Source of the DNA: Bacteroidaceae bacterium | GTDB lineage: Bacteria > Bacteroidota > Bacteroidia > Bacteroidales > Bacteroidaceae | NCBI GenBank assembly: GCA_017451645.1 | Contig: JAFTNZ010000012.1 | Span: 98,198 to 162,197, forward strand | Length of the DNA: 64,000 nt | Reading direction: 5' to 3' | Part shown: positions 20,561 through 27,874 of the stretch, piece after piece | Layout of the letters: each line of letters opens with the position of its first letter | How positions within the stretch are numbered: position 1 is the first letter of the stretch | Position numbers and translations under genes: made by a program | Notes under the pieces: generated by a model | Databases searched by the model: none | What the model was told of the DNA's origin: nothing | The model's input: only the letters and a program-made list of their open reading frames with translations

Positions 20561-21112
20561 TTACGCCTGATGGATTTCCTTGATGATCTCCATGCCTTTT
20601 CGGATGGCTTCTTCGTTCATAGGGATAAGGTGGTGATGACGTTCTGGCAACGTCTTGCGCAGAGCTTTCACTACACTATCAATGCTGACCATGGGACGGA
20701 GTTTGAGCAGACCGCCAAGTACAATCATATTGAAGGCTTTACCATTGCCCATCTCTGCTGCAGCGTCCATGGCATCAATGCGGAATACATGGATGTCCTT
20801 ACGCATTGGAGGAGTGGCTATGCCGTAGCTGTCATAGATAATGATACCTCCAGGTTTCACTTTGTTTTCAAACTTTTCCAATGATGGTTGGTTCAGAATA
20901 ATGGCCACATCGTATTGGCTGAGGATGGGTGATGAAATGCGTTCATCGCTTACAATGACTGTAACGTTGGCTGTACCACCGCGTTGCTCCGGGCCATAAG
21001 CCGGCATCCAAGTGACTTCCTTGTCTTCCATCAATCCGGAGTAAGCTAAAATCTTACCCATCGAGAGTACACCTTGTCCGCCGAATCCGGCTATAATGAT
21101 TTCTTCTTTCAT
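20561..21112 (-). CDS. korC: 2-oxoacid:ferredoxin oxidoreductase gamma subunit
   Basis: The 183-residue protein begins IIIAGFGGQGVLSMGKILAYSG and contains AYGPEQRGGTANVTV, both hallmarks of the gamma domain of pyruvate, 2-oxoglutarate and ketoisovalerate ferredoxin oxidoreductases. The enzyme oxidises a 2-oxoacid with CoA to the acyl-CoA and CO2 and reduces ferredoxin in the cytoplasm; the gamma subunit helps bind CoA. Its ATG overlaps the beta subunit stop by four bases, which means translational coupling. It is the last gene of the operon. Substrate (2-oxoglutarate or branched-chain 2-oxoacid) cannot be decided from this subunit. Confidence 0.88.
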   Translation of the reverse strand: MKEEIIIAGFGGQGVLSMGKILAYSGLMEDKEVTWMPAYGPEQRGGTANVTVIVSDERISSPILSQYDVAIILNQPSLEKFENKVKPGGIIIYDSYGIATPPMRKDIHVFRIDAMDAAAEMGNGKAFNMIVLGGLLKLRPMVSIDSVVKALRKTLPERHHHLIPMNEEAIRKGMEIIKEIHQA

Positions 21113-21870
21113 TTGTCTTTCAAATCTCCTAATTCATAAAACTTGAACATGTTCTCTTCCATCCACTTGTTGGACTTTTCGGGTGACATTTTCCAACCAG
21201 AGTTACAAGTTGAAACTATCTCCACCAAGTTAGAGCCTTTGCCTGCCATAGAGTTCTCAAATGCCTTGCGGATGGCTTTCTTGGCTTTTCGGATGGCTGC
21301 AACGGTGTGTACCGATTGGCGGGTTACATAGGCCGTTCCTTCCAGTTGTGCTGCTATCTCGGTCATCTTCAAAGGATAGCCATGCAAGGCCACATCTCGA
21401 CCATAGGGACATGTAGCCGTCTTCATGCCCACCAGAGTTGTGGGAGCCATTTGCCCACCGGTCATACCATAAATGGCATTATTGATGAAGATGATGGTGA
21501 TATTCTCACCACGGTTCAGTGCGTGGATAGTTTCTGCTGTACCGATGCAGGCCAAGTCGCCATCGCCCTGATAAGTGAACACCAGGCGGTCGGGCCACAG
21601 GCGTTTGATGGCTGTGGCTACACCAGGAGCACGTCCGTGGGCAGCTTCTTGCCAATCAATGTCTATGTACTTATAAGCAAATACAGCACATCCTACGGGT
21701 GAAACTCCGATGGTCTTTTCTTCCATCTGCATCTCTTCGATGACTTCTGCGATAAGTTTATGTACCACACCATGGCTGCATCCCGGGCAGTAGTGCATGG
21801 GCACGTCGTTCATCAGAGTCGGTTTCTTATAAACCAGATTTTCTGGTTTGATGATATTTTCTTTGGTCAT
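21109..21870 (-). CDS. korB: 2-oxoacid:ferredoxin oxidoreductase beta subunit (thiamine-diphosphate binding)
   Basis: The 253-residue subunit contains MHYCPGCSHGVVHKL near the N-terminus and the thiamine-diphosphate motif GDGDLACIGTAETIHALNRGENITIIFINN, seen here as GDGD followed about 28 residues later by NN. GMTGGQMAPTT follows. It binds thiamine diphosphate and forms the active site with the alpha subunit. Its stop overlaps the gamma start by four bases, and a 55-codon membrane-protein gene ends 27 bases upstream. The sequence is complete with no missing key residues noticed. Confidence 0.9.
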   Translation of the reverse strand: MTKENIIKPENLVYKKPTLMNDVPMHYCPGCSHGVVHKLIAEVIEEMQMEEKTIGVSPVGCAVFAYKYIDIDWQEAAHGRAPGVATAIKRLWPDRLVFTYQGDGDLACIGTAETIHALNRGENITIIFINNAIYGMTGGQMAPTTLVGMKTATCPYGRDVALHGYPLKMTEIAAQLEGTAYVTRQSVHTVAAIRKAKKAIRKAFENSMAGKGSNLVEIVSTCNSGWKMSPEKSNKWMEENMFKFYELGDLKDK

Positions 21871-21897
21871 AGTTGTTCTCTTGAGTCTTATAAAGTC

Positions 21898-22065
21898 TTA
21901 TAATAAGAATCGGACAATGTATTCAATTCCTTTCACGAAGATGGAGGCCGCGCTTACGTAGATGAATATGAGGCGGTCGTCCACCGTATAGTAAGTAATG
22001 ACCGATGCTATGGCACCGATGATGAACACAATGTTCAGTATGTTTCTTATCTGATGTGTATTCAT
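21898..22065 (-). CDS. Small 55-residue membrane protein inside the oxidoreductase operon
   Basis: This short frame starts at the minus-strand ATG at 22065 and ends at 21898. It begins MNTHQIRNILNIVFIIGAIA and has two hydrophobic segments (about residues 9-27 and 32-44) around a short charged turn (TVDDR). It lies 10 bases after the alpha subunit stop and 27 bases before the beta subunit start, on the same strand, so it is almost surely co-transcribed and translated. I do not recognise a family. The position invites the idea that it brings the soluble oxidoreductase to the inner membrane, but nothing in the sequence proves that. Confidence 0.72.
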   Translation of the reverse strand: MNTHQIRNILNIVFIIGAIASVITYYTVDDRLIFIYVSAASIFVKGIEYIVRFLL

Positions 22066-22075
22066 AAATCCTTCA

Positions 22076-23161
22076 TTAGCCTATCAATCCTTTCAGTGCA
22101 TTCACCACTTCATCCGGATCGGGTACGATGCCTCCGAGACGACCGAAATGTTGTACCGGTACGCGGCCTTCCACAGCCAGACGGATATCTTCCACCATCT
22201 GTCCTGCATTGATTTCTACAGACAAGATACCCTTCACTTGTTTGGCTCGTTCGGCTATCTGCTTGCTGGGGAACGGCCAGAGGGTAATGGGGCGGAGCAG
22301 TCCCACCTTGATGCCTTGTGCACGTGCGTCGTCCATTGCTTTTTGTGCAATGCGGGCGCATGAGCCGAAGGCTACGATGAGGTATTCGGCATCTTCACAG
22401 TTTATCTCTTCATAACGCACCTCATTTTCCTCAATGAGCCGGTATTTCTCCTGCAACTTGATGTTTCGTTTCTCCATCTCGGCAGGATCAAGTTCCAATG
22501 AAGTGATAATGTTTGGTTGGCGCTTGCCGTGGCGTCCGGTAGTGGCCCATGGGCACTCTTCTCTGATTTCTTCTTCCGTACGGCGGGGCTTGAACGGAGG
22601 GAGCACCACTTTTTCCATCATCTGACCGATAACACCGTCGGACAGAATCATGGCCGGGTTGCGGTATTTGAAAGCCAGTTCGAACGAGAGGTCAACGAAG
22701 TCTGCCATTTCCTGTACCGAGGCCGGAGCCAGTACAATGAGCCGGTAGTCGCCATGTCCGCCACCCTTTACACTTTGAAAATAGTCAGCCTGACTGGGTT
22801 GGATTGTTCCCAAGCCCGGTCCTCCACGCATCACATTCACTACCAGGCAAGGCAGTTCGGCTCCGGCAATGTAGGATATCCCTTCTTGCATAAGGCTCAC
22901 ACCGGGGCTTGACGATGAGGTGAGCACCCGTTTGCCGGCACCTGCTCCACCATATACCATGTTGATGGAGGCCACTTCACTCTCAGCCTGCAGCACCACC
23001 ATACCGGTAGTTTCCCAAGGCTTCTGTTCGGCCAGCGTCTCCAATACTTCTGATTGGGGGGTGATGGGGTAACCGAAATAGCCGTCTGCTCCGCAACGGA
23101 TGGCTGCGTGAGCAATAGCTTCGTTACCCTTCATCAATACAACTTCTTTTTCTGTTGCCAT
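22076..23161 (-). CDS. korA: 2-oxoacid:ferredoxin oxidoreductase alpha subunit (KorA/VorB type)
   Basis: I start the protein at MATEKEVVLMKGNEAIAHAA (361 residues); an upstream ATG would add 18 Lys-rich residues with no family match. FGYPITPQSEVLE, QAESEVASINMVYGGAGAGKR and TSSSSPGVSLMQEG are classic for the alpha chain of four-subunit 2-oxoglutarate or 3-methyl-2-oxobutanoate ferredoxin oxidoreductases. GNEAIAHAAIRCGADGYFGYP is closest in style to VorB-type chains as I recall them, so branched-chain 2-oxoacids are possible substrates. It follows the ferredoxin gene by about 70 bases and precedes the 55-residue membrane protein by 10. Confidence 0.88.
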   Translation of the reverse strand: MATEKEVVLMKGNEAIAHAAIRCGADGYFGYPITPQSEVLETLAEQKPWETTGMVVLQAESEVASINMVYGGAGAGKRVLTSSSSPGVSLMQEGISYIAGAELPCLVVNVMRGGPGLGTIQPSQADYFQSVKGGGHGDYRLIVLAPASVQEMADFVDLSFELAFKYRNPAMILSDGVIGQMMEKVVLPPFKPRRTEEEIREECPWATTGRHGKRQPNIITSLELDPAEMEKRNIKLQEKYRLIEENEVRYEEINCEDAEYLIVAFGSCARIAQKAMDDARAQGIKVGLLRPITLWPFPSKQIAERAKQVKGILSVEINAGQMVEDIRLAVEGRVPVQHFGRLGGIVPDPDEVVNALKGLIG

Positions 23162-23210
23162 TATTTCAGTTCTTTTGTTTTTAATTCTTTTGCTTTTTAA
23201 CTTCAGACTC

Positions 23211-23237
23211 GTCACTAGTCACTAGTCACTAGTCACT
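23211..23237. repeat. Tandem heptamer (GTCACTA), nearly four copies
   Basis: GTCACTA is repeated three times in full plus GTCACT, from 23211 to 23237. It covers the gap between korD and korA and overlaps the korD stop codon, so copy-number change could alter the last codons of korD or the spacing to korA. Confidence 0.85.
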
Positions 23238-23460
23238 CCTTCACCTTATACACCGAGATACATCCGTCGGGGCATACGGTTGCGCAGGCCGCACAGCCTA
23301 TACAAGTGTCATCTTTCACTTCGCGGGCAAAGTGGTAGCCCTTCTTGTTCACTTCTTTAGAAGTCAGCTCCAGCACATCCAACGGGCAAGCCACCACGCA
23401 GAGGTTGCATCCCTTACACCTTTCGGTATCGACTACTGTAGCACCTTTGATTTTTGCCAT
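23233..23460 (-). CDS. korD: 2-oxoacid:ferredoxin oxidoreductase delta subunit (2x[4Fe-4S] ferredoxin)
   Basis: The 75-residue protein has two cluster motifs, CKGCNLCVVACP and CIGCAACATVCP, each of the form CxxCxxCxxxCP, so it binds two [4Fe-4S] clusters. It passes electrons from the thiamine-diphosphate site to external ferredoxin. It precedes the alpha gene on the minus strand, and the gap contains a tandem heptamer repeat. The last codons lie within the repeat. Confidence 0.92.
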   Translation of the reverse strand: MAKIKGATVVDTERCKGCNLCVVACPLDVLELTSKEVNKKGYHFAREVKDDTCIGCAACATVCPDGCISVYKVKE

Positions 23461-23515
23461 GATTCTAATATGATTATTAATTTATGAATTCTTGTTTGTT
23501 GGGCACATCAGCCTG

Positions 23516-23800
23516 TCACTGATTATACATATCCTTGTTGTAGAACTCCAATATATCCATCAACATCCGGTGCGCCTCATTGGCAGGACTTTCGGGATTG
23601 ATGGCCATTGCCTCCAGATAGTTATTCAGTGCCAATTGCCAATTGCCCTCTTTCCGGTAGAGATTTCCCCGAAGATAATAAAGTTCGTCATCTTCTGCTG
23701 AAGAGTCACCTTGTCCTATGGCTTCATCCAATAGCCTGATGGCTTCCGTGTGATTTCCGTTGTCGATGAGTTCCTTTATCTTCTGTTTGCAGTCTATCAT
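23516..23800 (-). CDS. Small tetratricopeptide-repeat protein
   Basis: I start at MIDCKQKIKELIDNGNHTEA (94 residues); the longer frame would read through the predicted leader. It has two to three TPR units: NGNHTEAIRLLDEAI, DELYYLRGNLYRKEGNWQLALNNYLEAMAI seen as LYYLRGNLYRKEG and NWQLALNNYLEAMAINP. TPR proteins scaffold protein contacts. It is the first gene upstream of korD, 55 bases away on the same strand, so it may be co-transcribed with the oxidoreductase operon. Its partner is unknown. Confidence 0.75.
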   Translation of the reverse strand: MIDCKQKIKELIDNGNHTEAIRLLDEAIGQGDSSAEDDELYYLRGNLYRKEGNWQLALNNYLEAMAINPESPANEAHRMLMDILEFYNKDMYNQ

Positions 23801-23836
23801 ATATATAGTGTATGAAGTCTTCTTCGTATTGTGGCG

Positions 23837-23844
23837 CAAAGTTA
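23837..23844 (-). promoter_or_regulatory. TAACTTTG promoter box for the TPR/kor operon
   Basis: On the minus strand TAACTTTG matches the -7 box and would start transcription about 30 bases before the ATG at 23800. No clear TTTG is seen at the -33 distance, so the call rests on the -7 box alone. Confidence 0.45.
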
Positions 23845-23971
23845 GCTTATAATTCTATTAATACGCGAGTTTTTTGTCTGATTAAACTTTTTTTAACGCG
23901 GAAAAATAAAAGGGAAGTGCGTACTGTCAATCTTTGCACACACTTCCCGTTGTTAATTTTCGGATAAATCC

Positions 23972-24562
23972 TCATTTCATCAGACTCTTGATTGCTTTCC
24001 TGCTGATGAATATTTCCAAATCTTCAAACAACTCTTCAGCACGATCCACTGTCTTTCGGCGGAATTTTCCACTCATGCGCGAGAGTTTTGTCCCCTTCTT
24101 GTTGAGGGCCCATTCGTCGGTAATCCATTCTTCTGCTTTGTAGCGTTCTCCGCCTTCCCGTTCTTCATCATACCAATAGCGGATGTCGAAGAGCCGTGCG
24201 GTGCATTTGTCCTGATAGCAGATGATGTTTATCTTATAGTACATGCGCGTACGGTCGAGCGACAAGGCACGATTGGTGAACACCAGCCACTCTTCTCCTC
24301 CGGCTGTCACTTCGTACGACTCCGGGTTCTCGGCTATCAGTTTATGGTTAGGTCTCTCTTCTACCGGCTGATAGTTTTCACCAATCCACTCTTTGACAAT
24401 GCCATACATAGCCTCTGCTGACAAGGGGGCTTCAATCGTTTTGGTGAATATCACTTTGCCGTTTTCCACAGGTACAGCTCCTGCCAGATACTTTTCGTCT
24501 TTCTTTTCTTGTGCCATGGCTACCCACGGGAGCATCAGCAACATAAACAGAATTTTTCTCAT
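23972..24562 (-). CDS. Secreted DUF4468-type protein
   Basis: The 196-residue protein has a signal peptide (MRKILFMLLMLPWVAMAQ) and then a segment with VIFTKTIEAPLSAEAMYGIV, YKINIICYQDKCTARLFDIRYWY and a charged C-terminus. This pattern fits the DUF4468 domain, a TBP-like fold found in many secreted Bacteroidetes proteins; its biochemical role is not known. It is transcribed alone on the minus strand. Other identities are possible, since the domain was recognised by eye. Confidence 0.65.
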   Translation of the reverse strand: MRKILFMLLMLPWVAMAQEKKDEKYLAGAVPVENGKVIFTKTIEAPLSAEAMYGIVKEWIGENYQPVEERPNHKLIAENPESYEVTAGGEEWLVFTNRALSLDRTRMYYKINIICYQDKCTARLFDIRYWYDEEREGGERYKAEEWITDEWALNKKGTKLSRMSGKFRRKTVDRAEELFEDLEIFISRKAIKSLMK

Positions 24563-24705
24563 ATCAATCAGTATTTTCTCTTCGTTGTTCTAATAGTGAG
24601 CAAATTAAACTAATTTTTTTCACCCTTCCAAGCCTTTCCCCGTTATTTTATATGTTTTTAAAGGAAAGTCCTTCTGTCAGGCGCATGTCACACAATTAAA
24701 AAAAG

Positions 24706-24751
24706 AAAGAGTTGTTGCATGGAGGATTCTTCTTCGGCAACAACTCTTTTT
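24706..24751. terminator. Bidirectional intrinsic terminator with no annotated gene beside it
   Basis: AAAGAGTTGTTGC (24706-24718) pairs perfectly with GCAACAACTCTTT (24737-24749). T runs follow on both strands: four T beyond the arm on plus, and CTTTTTTT on minus. No coding gene ends here on either strand, so it may terminate an unannotated minus-strand RNA coming from the 24.8-25.1 kb region. Confidence 0.6.
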
Positions 24752-24804
24752 CCTTTTTTCTGCAAATATTCTCCTTTTCTTTTCCGTATGTGGAAGTTTC
24801 TCAC

Positions 24805-24812
24805 TACATTTG
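24805..24812 (+). promoter_or_regulatory. Possible TACATTTG promoter box for the 25.1-27.4 kb genes
   Basis: TACATTTG fits TAnnTTTG. The -33 region has TTTC rather than TTTG. If used, it would give a leader of about 340 bases that contains the structured segment at 24932-25110. Confidence 0.3.
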
Positions 24813-24931
24813 TCCCGATTCCGCAAGGAAGAACATAGTGAAGTGAGTTATTAACAATTAAAACAGATTTTGCTGATGAAGTAGGCGCGTCGTTTGATGC
24901 GTGCATTGGGAGATAGACATATTGAAAAAGC

Positions 24932-25110
24932 GTTTCAGCTTTGACTTTGGCTTCTGAAACTTCGACACTTTCACACGAGCACCAAGAGTAAAGCGATGAA
25001 CGCTCACGCCCCTCTCGGCATGTGCTTTACTCGTATAGTTTGATGCAAGGTAGTCGAAGACCTCAGAAGCAAATCATCGGGTTCTGTCCGCGCTTTTTTC
25101 GTTTCTGAGG
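24932..25110 (+). ncRNA. Possible structured leader RNA with alternative pairings
   Basis: CTTCTGAAACTTCGAC (24951-24966) pairs with GTCGAAGACCTCAGAAG (25053-25069), and inside it GAGTAAAGC (24986-24994) pairs perfectly with GCTTTACTC (25024-25032). Competing helices exist: GTTTCAG with CTGAAAC (24932-24960) and CCTCAGAA (25061-25068) with TTCTGAGG (25103-25110). Mutually exclusive helices ahead of a start codon are what a riboswitch or attenuator looks like, but I do not recognise a known class. A minus-strand RNA ending at the 24706-24751 terminator is the alternative. Confidence 0.35.
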
Positions 25111-25157
25111 CTTCCATTGGATAAAAAATACAGTAATAACAAGTGAATAAAATGCTT

Positions 25158-25634
25158 ATGAACAAAAAGTTTCTTGCAATCGCAGTTGCCGCTTTCCTGA
25201 TTGGACAAGTGGCGCAGGCAGACGAGCGTAATGCGTTGGTGGTACATCTGAAGGATGGGACTTCCACTACATTTCTGCTTGATGATGAACCTTGTGCCAC
25301 TTTCTCTGGTGGGGCATTGAAGGTCGTTTCTTCATCTCTTACAATGGAGTTCTTCCGCGAAGAGGTGCTCCGTTTTACATACGAGTATGCCAATGCAGAA
25401 GGTTTGCCCATGTTGCCATCTGATGCGTTTCGTGGAACAATTGTGAATGAGGTCTTCTGCCTGTCCGGTCTGAACAGTAATGTTTCCGTCTGTCTCTTTT
25501 CTGCGGATGGAAAATTGTTGTCCGAAGTTCGTACTAATGGCGACGGCAAGGTCAATATCCCCCTCGATGCCTATCCCTCGGGTGTCTATGTATTGCAATC
25601 CAAAGGTTTCATCCATAAATTCACCAAGCCATGA
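25158..25634 (+). CDS. Small secreted protein with type IX-like C-terminal tail
   Basis: I start at MNKKFLAIAVAAFLIGQVAQA, a good signal peptide with cleavage before DERN (158 residues); GTG at 25143 and ATG at 25152 are alternatives. The first half (ALVVHLKDGTSTTFLLDDEP, FRFTYEYAN-like strand) resembles small secreted Bacteroidales proteins that carry a beta-rich repeat. The last 65 residues (VSVCLFSADGKLLSEVRTNG, LDAYPSGVYVLQSKG, HKFTKP) resemble a type IX secretion sorting domain. Its stop codon overlaps the start of the next gene by four bases (ATGA), so the two are translationally coupled. Function is unknown. Confidence 0.68.
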   Translation: MNKKFLAIAVAAFLIGQVAQADERNALVVHLKDGTSTTFLLDDEPCATFSGGALKVVSSSLTMEFFREEVLRFTYEYANAEGLPMLPSDAFRGTIVNEVFCLSGLNSNVSVCLFSADGKLLSEVRTNGDGKVNIPLDAYPSGVYVLQSKGFIHKFTKP

Positions 25635-27352
25635 GAACGACAAGACTTTTCCTTTTGACTATACTGCTCTGCCTGAATGCCTCATTGCCGGCTCTGGCAC
25701 AGAGAGACGCTTTCTACGTCTACCGCAACGACGGACAGTTCAATGCTTTCTTTGATGCCGATGTCGATAGCATCACCTATTCTCACTACGATGCCGACAG
25801 TCTCTACCATACCGACTGGCAGATGCAAGTTGTCCATACGGCTGACAGTGTATATCGCATTCCGTTGGAGGTGATAGATAGTGTGATCTTCAGACCAAAG
25901 TATATTGTCTATGAAAACTTAGGTTCAGAAAATTGGGATTACTTGGTTGTGAATGATGTATATGAACAAACTTTGATAAAATGTGATGCTGGAAAGTTTT
26001 CAGCATCATATTCGATAATAGGTAATGATACTGTTCATATTTGTGCTGATGACAAGAAAATATTGATTCGTCAATCGGAACTTAGTGTAATGCTTATATG
26101 TGAAGATGATAGTGTAAAATTGTATTATAGCGACATGAATATTGTTTCTCAAAAATCATTTCTTATAAATGATGTAGTTCCTTCGACACGTTCCACTGTG
26201 TCAAATGCGGATATGTTGCGAATCTTATTAGGCGAAGTTGTAGGGAAAGCTACAGATGAAGTTTTTGAACGTGTACCAATTCTTAATGCTGCGAAAACTG
26301 CGATTGAAACGTTAAGAATGCTTTATCAAACAGAAGATATGACTGATTATGAGAAGAGGGATTATATTCTTGAAGGTGATTATGACTTGATTCCAAGTGA
26401 TAGGTTGAATGATATGTTTGGTTGGGCTGATGAGGAAGAGAATAAGATAGAACCAACCTATTTTATTGGAATTAAAACAGGGATGTCAAATGTGGATGAA
26501 TTAACCGCTGTATGTCTGATAAATGGTTGTTTGCGGGTTGAAGCCAATGATGGTGAATTTGATTTTGAATATGGAATATGTTGTTCTGATTCTCCGAATC
26601 CGACAGTGTATGATATGGTACAAAAGCGAAAGGTAATAAGTGGGCTTGTTAATAGTGTTGACATCGCATTTCCTGTGTCATTTAACTTTGAAAAGTTGAA
26701 AATGAATACAACTTATTATTACCGAGCATATTTTAAGAATAATTTGGATGGTAGAGTAGAATATGCCGATGAGATAAAATCTTTTGAAATTTCTAGCGAA
26801 GCTACCCCCTTCGAAGCCATCGACCTCGGCTTGAGTGTCAAGTGGGCAAGCCACAACGTCGGTGCTTCCTCGCCCGAAGGTTATGGCGGCTATTATGCTT
26901 GGGGTGAGACGGAGGAGAAGAGTGGTTATTATTGGGAAAATTACGAGTATTATAACAGTTCTACTGGTGGTTTAGATTACATCGGTTCCAACATCAGCGG
27001 TACCCAATACGATGTTGCCCACGTGAAATGGGGAGGCAGTTGGCGTATGCCTACCTTGGATGAAATTAAAGAACTCATTTACAATTGTACTTGGAAGTGG
27101 ACCATTTATAATGGAGTGAGCGGTTGGCGCATCACAGGTCCTAACAGTAACAGTATCTTCCTGCCTGCTGCGGGTTACCGCTACGGTGCAGATTTCTATC
27201 GCAGTGGCTCGTACGGCTATTATTGGTCTGCTACGTTGTACGAGTACAACAGCAACAGCGCGTACCACATTTACTCCTACGTTGACTACGCTCGCTGGGG
27301 TGATTATCACGGTCGTGACTACGGGTTCACCGTTCGTCCTGTCACAGACTAA
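25631..27352 (+). CDS. Secreted protein with Tyr-rich C-type-lectin-like (Fib_succ_major/DUF1566-type) domain
   Basis: The 573-residue protein has a signal peptide (MRTTRLFLLTILLCLNASLPALAQ) and an N-terminal part starting AFYVYRNDGQFNAFFDADVD. The middle is AT-rich in base use and unassigned. The last 180 residues (FEAIDLGLSVKWASHNVGA, YGGYYAWGETEEK, WRMPTLDEIKEL, FLPAAGYRYG, YYWSATLYE, FTVRPVTD) match the Fibrobacter succinogenes major paralogous domain, which has a C-type-lectin-like fold. The final segment (27178-27333) holds 14 Tyr in 52 residues, mostly at NNC codons, as in the variable region of a diversity-generating retroelement. No reverse transcriptase or template repeat is present in the window. 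The gene overlaps the preceding one by four bases. Ligand binding at the cell surface is inferred. Confidence 0.72.
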   Translation: MRTTRLFLLTILLCLNASLPALAQRDAFYVYRNDGQFNAFFDADVDSITYSHYDADSLYHTDWQMQVVHTADSVYRIPLEVIDSVIFRPKYIVYENLGSENWDYLVVNDVYEQTLIKCDAGKFSASYSIIGNDTVHICADDKKILIRQSELSVMLICEDDSVKLYYSDMNIVSQKSFLINDVVPSTRSTVSNADMLRILLGEVVGKATDEVFERVPILNAAKTAIETLRMLYQTEDMTDYEKRDYILEGDYDLIPSDRLNDMFGWADEEENKIEPTYFIGIKTGMSNVDELTAVCLINGCLRVEANDGEFDFEYGICCSDSPNPTVYDMVQKRKVISGLVNSVDIAFPVSFNFEKLKMNTTYYYRAYFKNNLDGRVEYADEIKSFEISSEATPFEAIDLGLSVKWASHNVGASSPEGYGGYYAWGETEEKSGYYWENYEYYNSSTGGLDYIGSNISGTQYDVAHVKWGGSWRMPTLDEIKELIYNCTWKWTIYNGVSGWRITGPNSNSIFLPAAGYRYGADFYRSGSYGYYWSATLYEYNSNSAYHIYSYVDYARWGDYHGRDYGFTVRPVTD

Positions 27353-27391
27353 AGCGAAGCGTATCCGATTATTCGACTATTTAAATTATTT

Positions 27392-27423
27392 GGAGGGCGT
27401 GTCAAAATTTTGACACGCCCTCC
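27392..27423. terminator. Perfect 32-base palindrome after the lectin-like gene
   Basis: GGAGGGCGTGTCAAAA and its exact complement sit back to back with no spacer. It lies 40 bases after the stop codon and between convergent genes, so it may terminate both. It shares the GTGTC/GACAC core with 20454-20542 and 41405-41449. A stable hairpin just after a variable region is also a feature of retroelement-diversified genes. Confidence 0.6.
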
Positions 27424-27472
27424 TCCAGTGTAATCTTCAAGATGGGTTTGGTTGATATACGGATGAAAGCAT

Positions 27473-27874
27473 TCAATCCTGAAAAGTCAACAACCCTTTC
27501 ATTTCATTCAAGAACGCCTCTGTTTTTTCGATGTAGGGCGCAACCTCTTCTTCTGTTGCATTGTACATGTCGTCATAATCGCCGGAATGCCTTAACTCGA
27601 ACAATCGGGAAAATATGCGTCCGTATTCTTTGGAAATTAAGCTTTTTGCGATGAACTGGGCACCTATCATGTGGATGACACCACTATGTGTGCGTGCGGT
27701 CATACCCTTGTCCAACAATAGAGCCGAAGCCATGTGGAATGCGGCATAATACAGACGGTTGCCTGCGAGATTCCAAAAAACTAACTTTGCTACTTCTTTG
27801 GCTTGGTGCAAGTCTGCCATTGCTTTCTCGCACCGATAGGCAATAATCGCTTTTCTGTCGTCAGTTGTTAGCAT
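27473..27874 (-). CDS. HEPN-domain protein (UPF0332-like), partner of nucleotidyltransferase
   Basis: I start at MLTTDDRKAIIAYRCEKAMA (133 residues). It is all-helical, and segments such as NRLYYAAFHMASALLLDKG, THSGVIHMIGAQFIAKSL and LFELRHSGDYDD fit HEPN proteins of the UPF0332 type. Many HEPN partners of MNT nucleotidyltransferases are ribonuclease toxins with an R-x4-6-H motif, but I do not see that motif here; the nearest is RHSGDY. The gene overlaps the nucleotidyltransferase gene by 14 bases, so the two form one unit. It may be a toxin-antitoxin pair or a nucleotide-modifying complex. Confidence 0.75.
   Translation of the reverse strand: MLTTDDRKAIIAYRCEKAMADLHQAKEVAKLVFWNLAGNRLYYAAFHMASALLLDKGMTARTHSGVIHMIGAQFIAKSLISKEYGRIFSRLFELRHSGDYDDMYNATEEEVAPYIEKTEAFLNEMKGLLTFQD

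Noticed and set aside
24700-25140. RNase P RNA on the minus strand, suggested by a GGACAGAACCCGATGA segment
   Set aside because: The other invariant segment (GAGGAAAGTCC) is not at the right place or orientation, and the helices do not fit.
25631-27352. A complete diversity-generating retroelement in the window
   Set aside because: No reverse transcriptase, accessory gene or second copy of the variable region was found; only the possible target is present.
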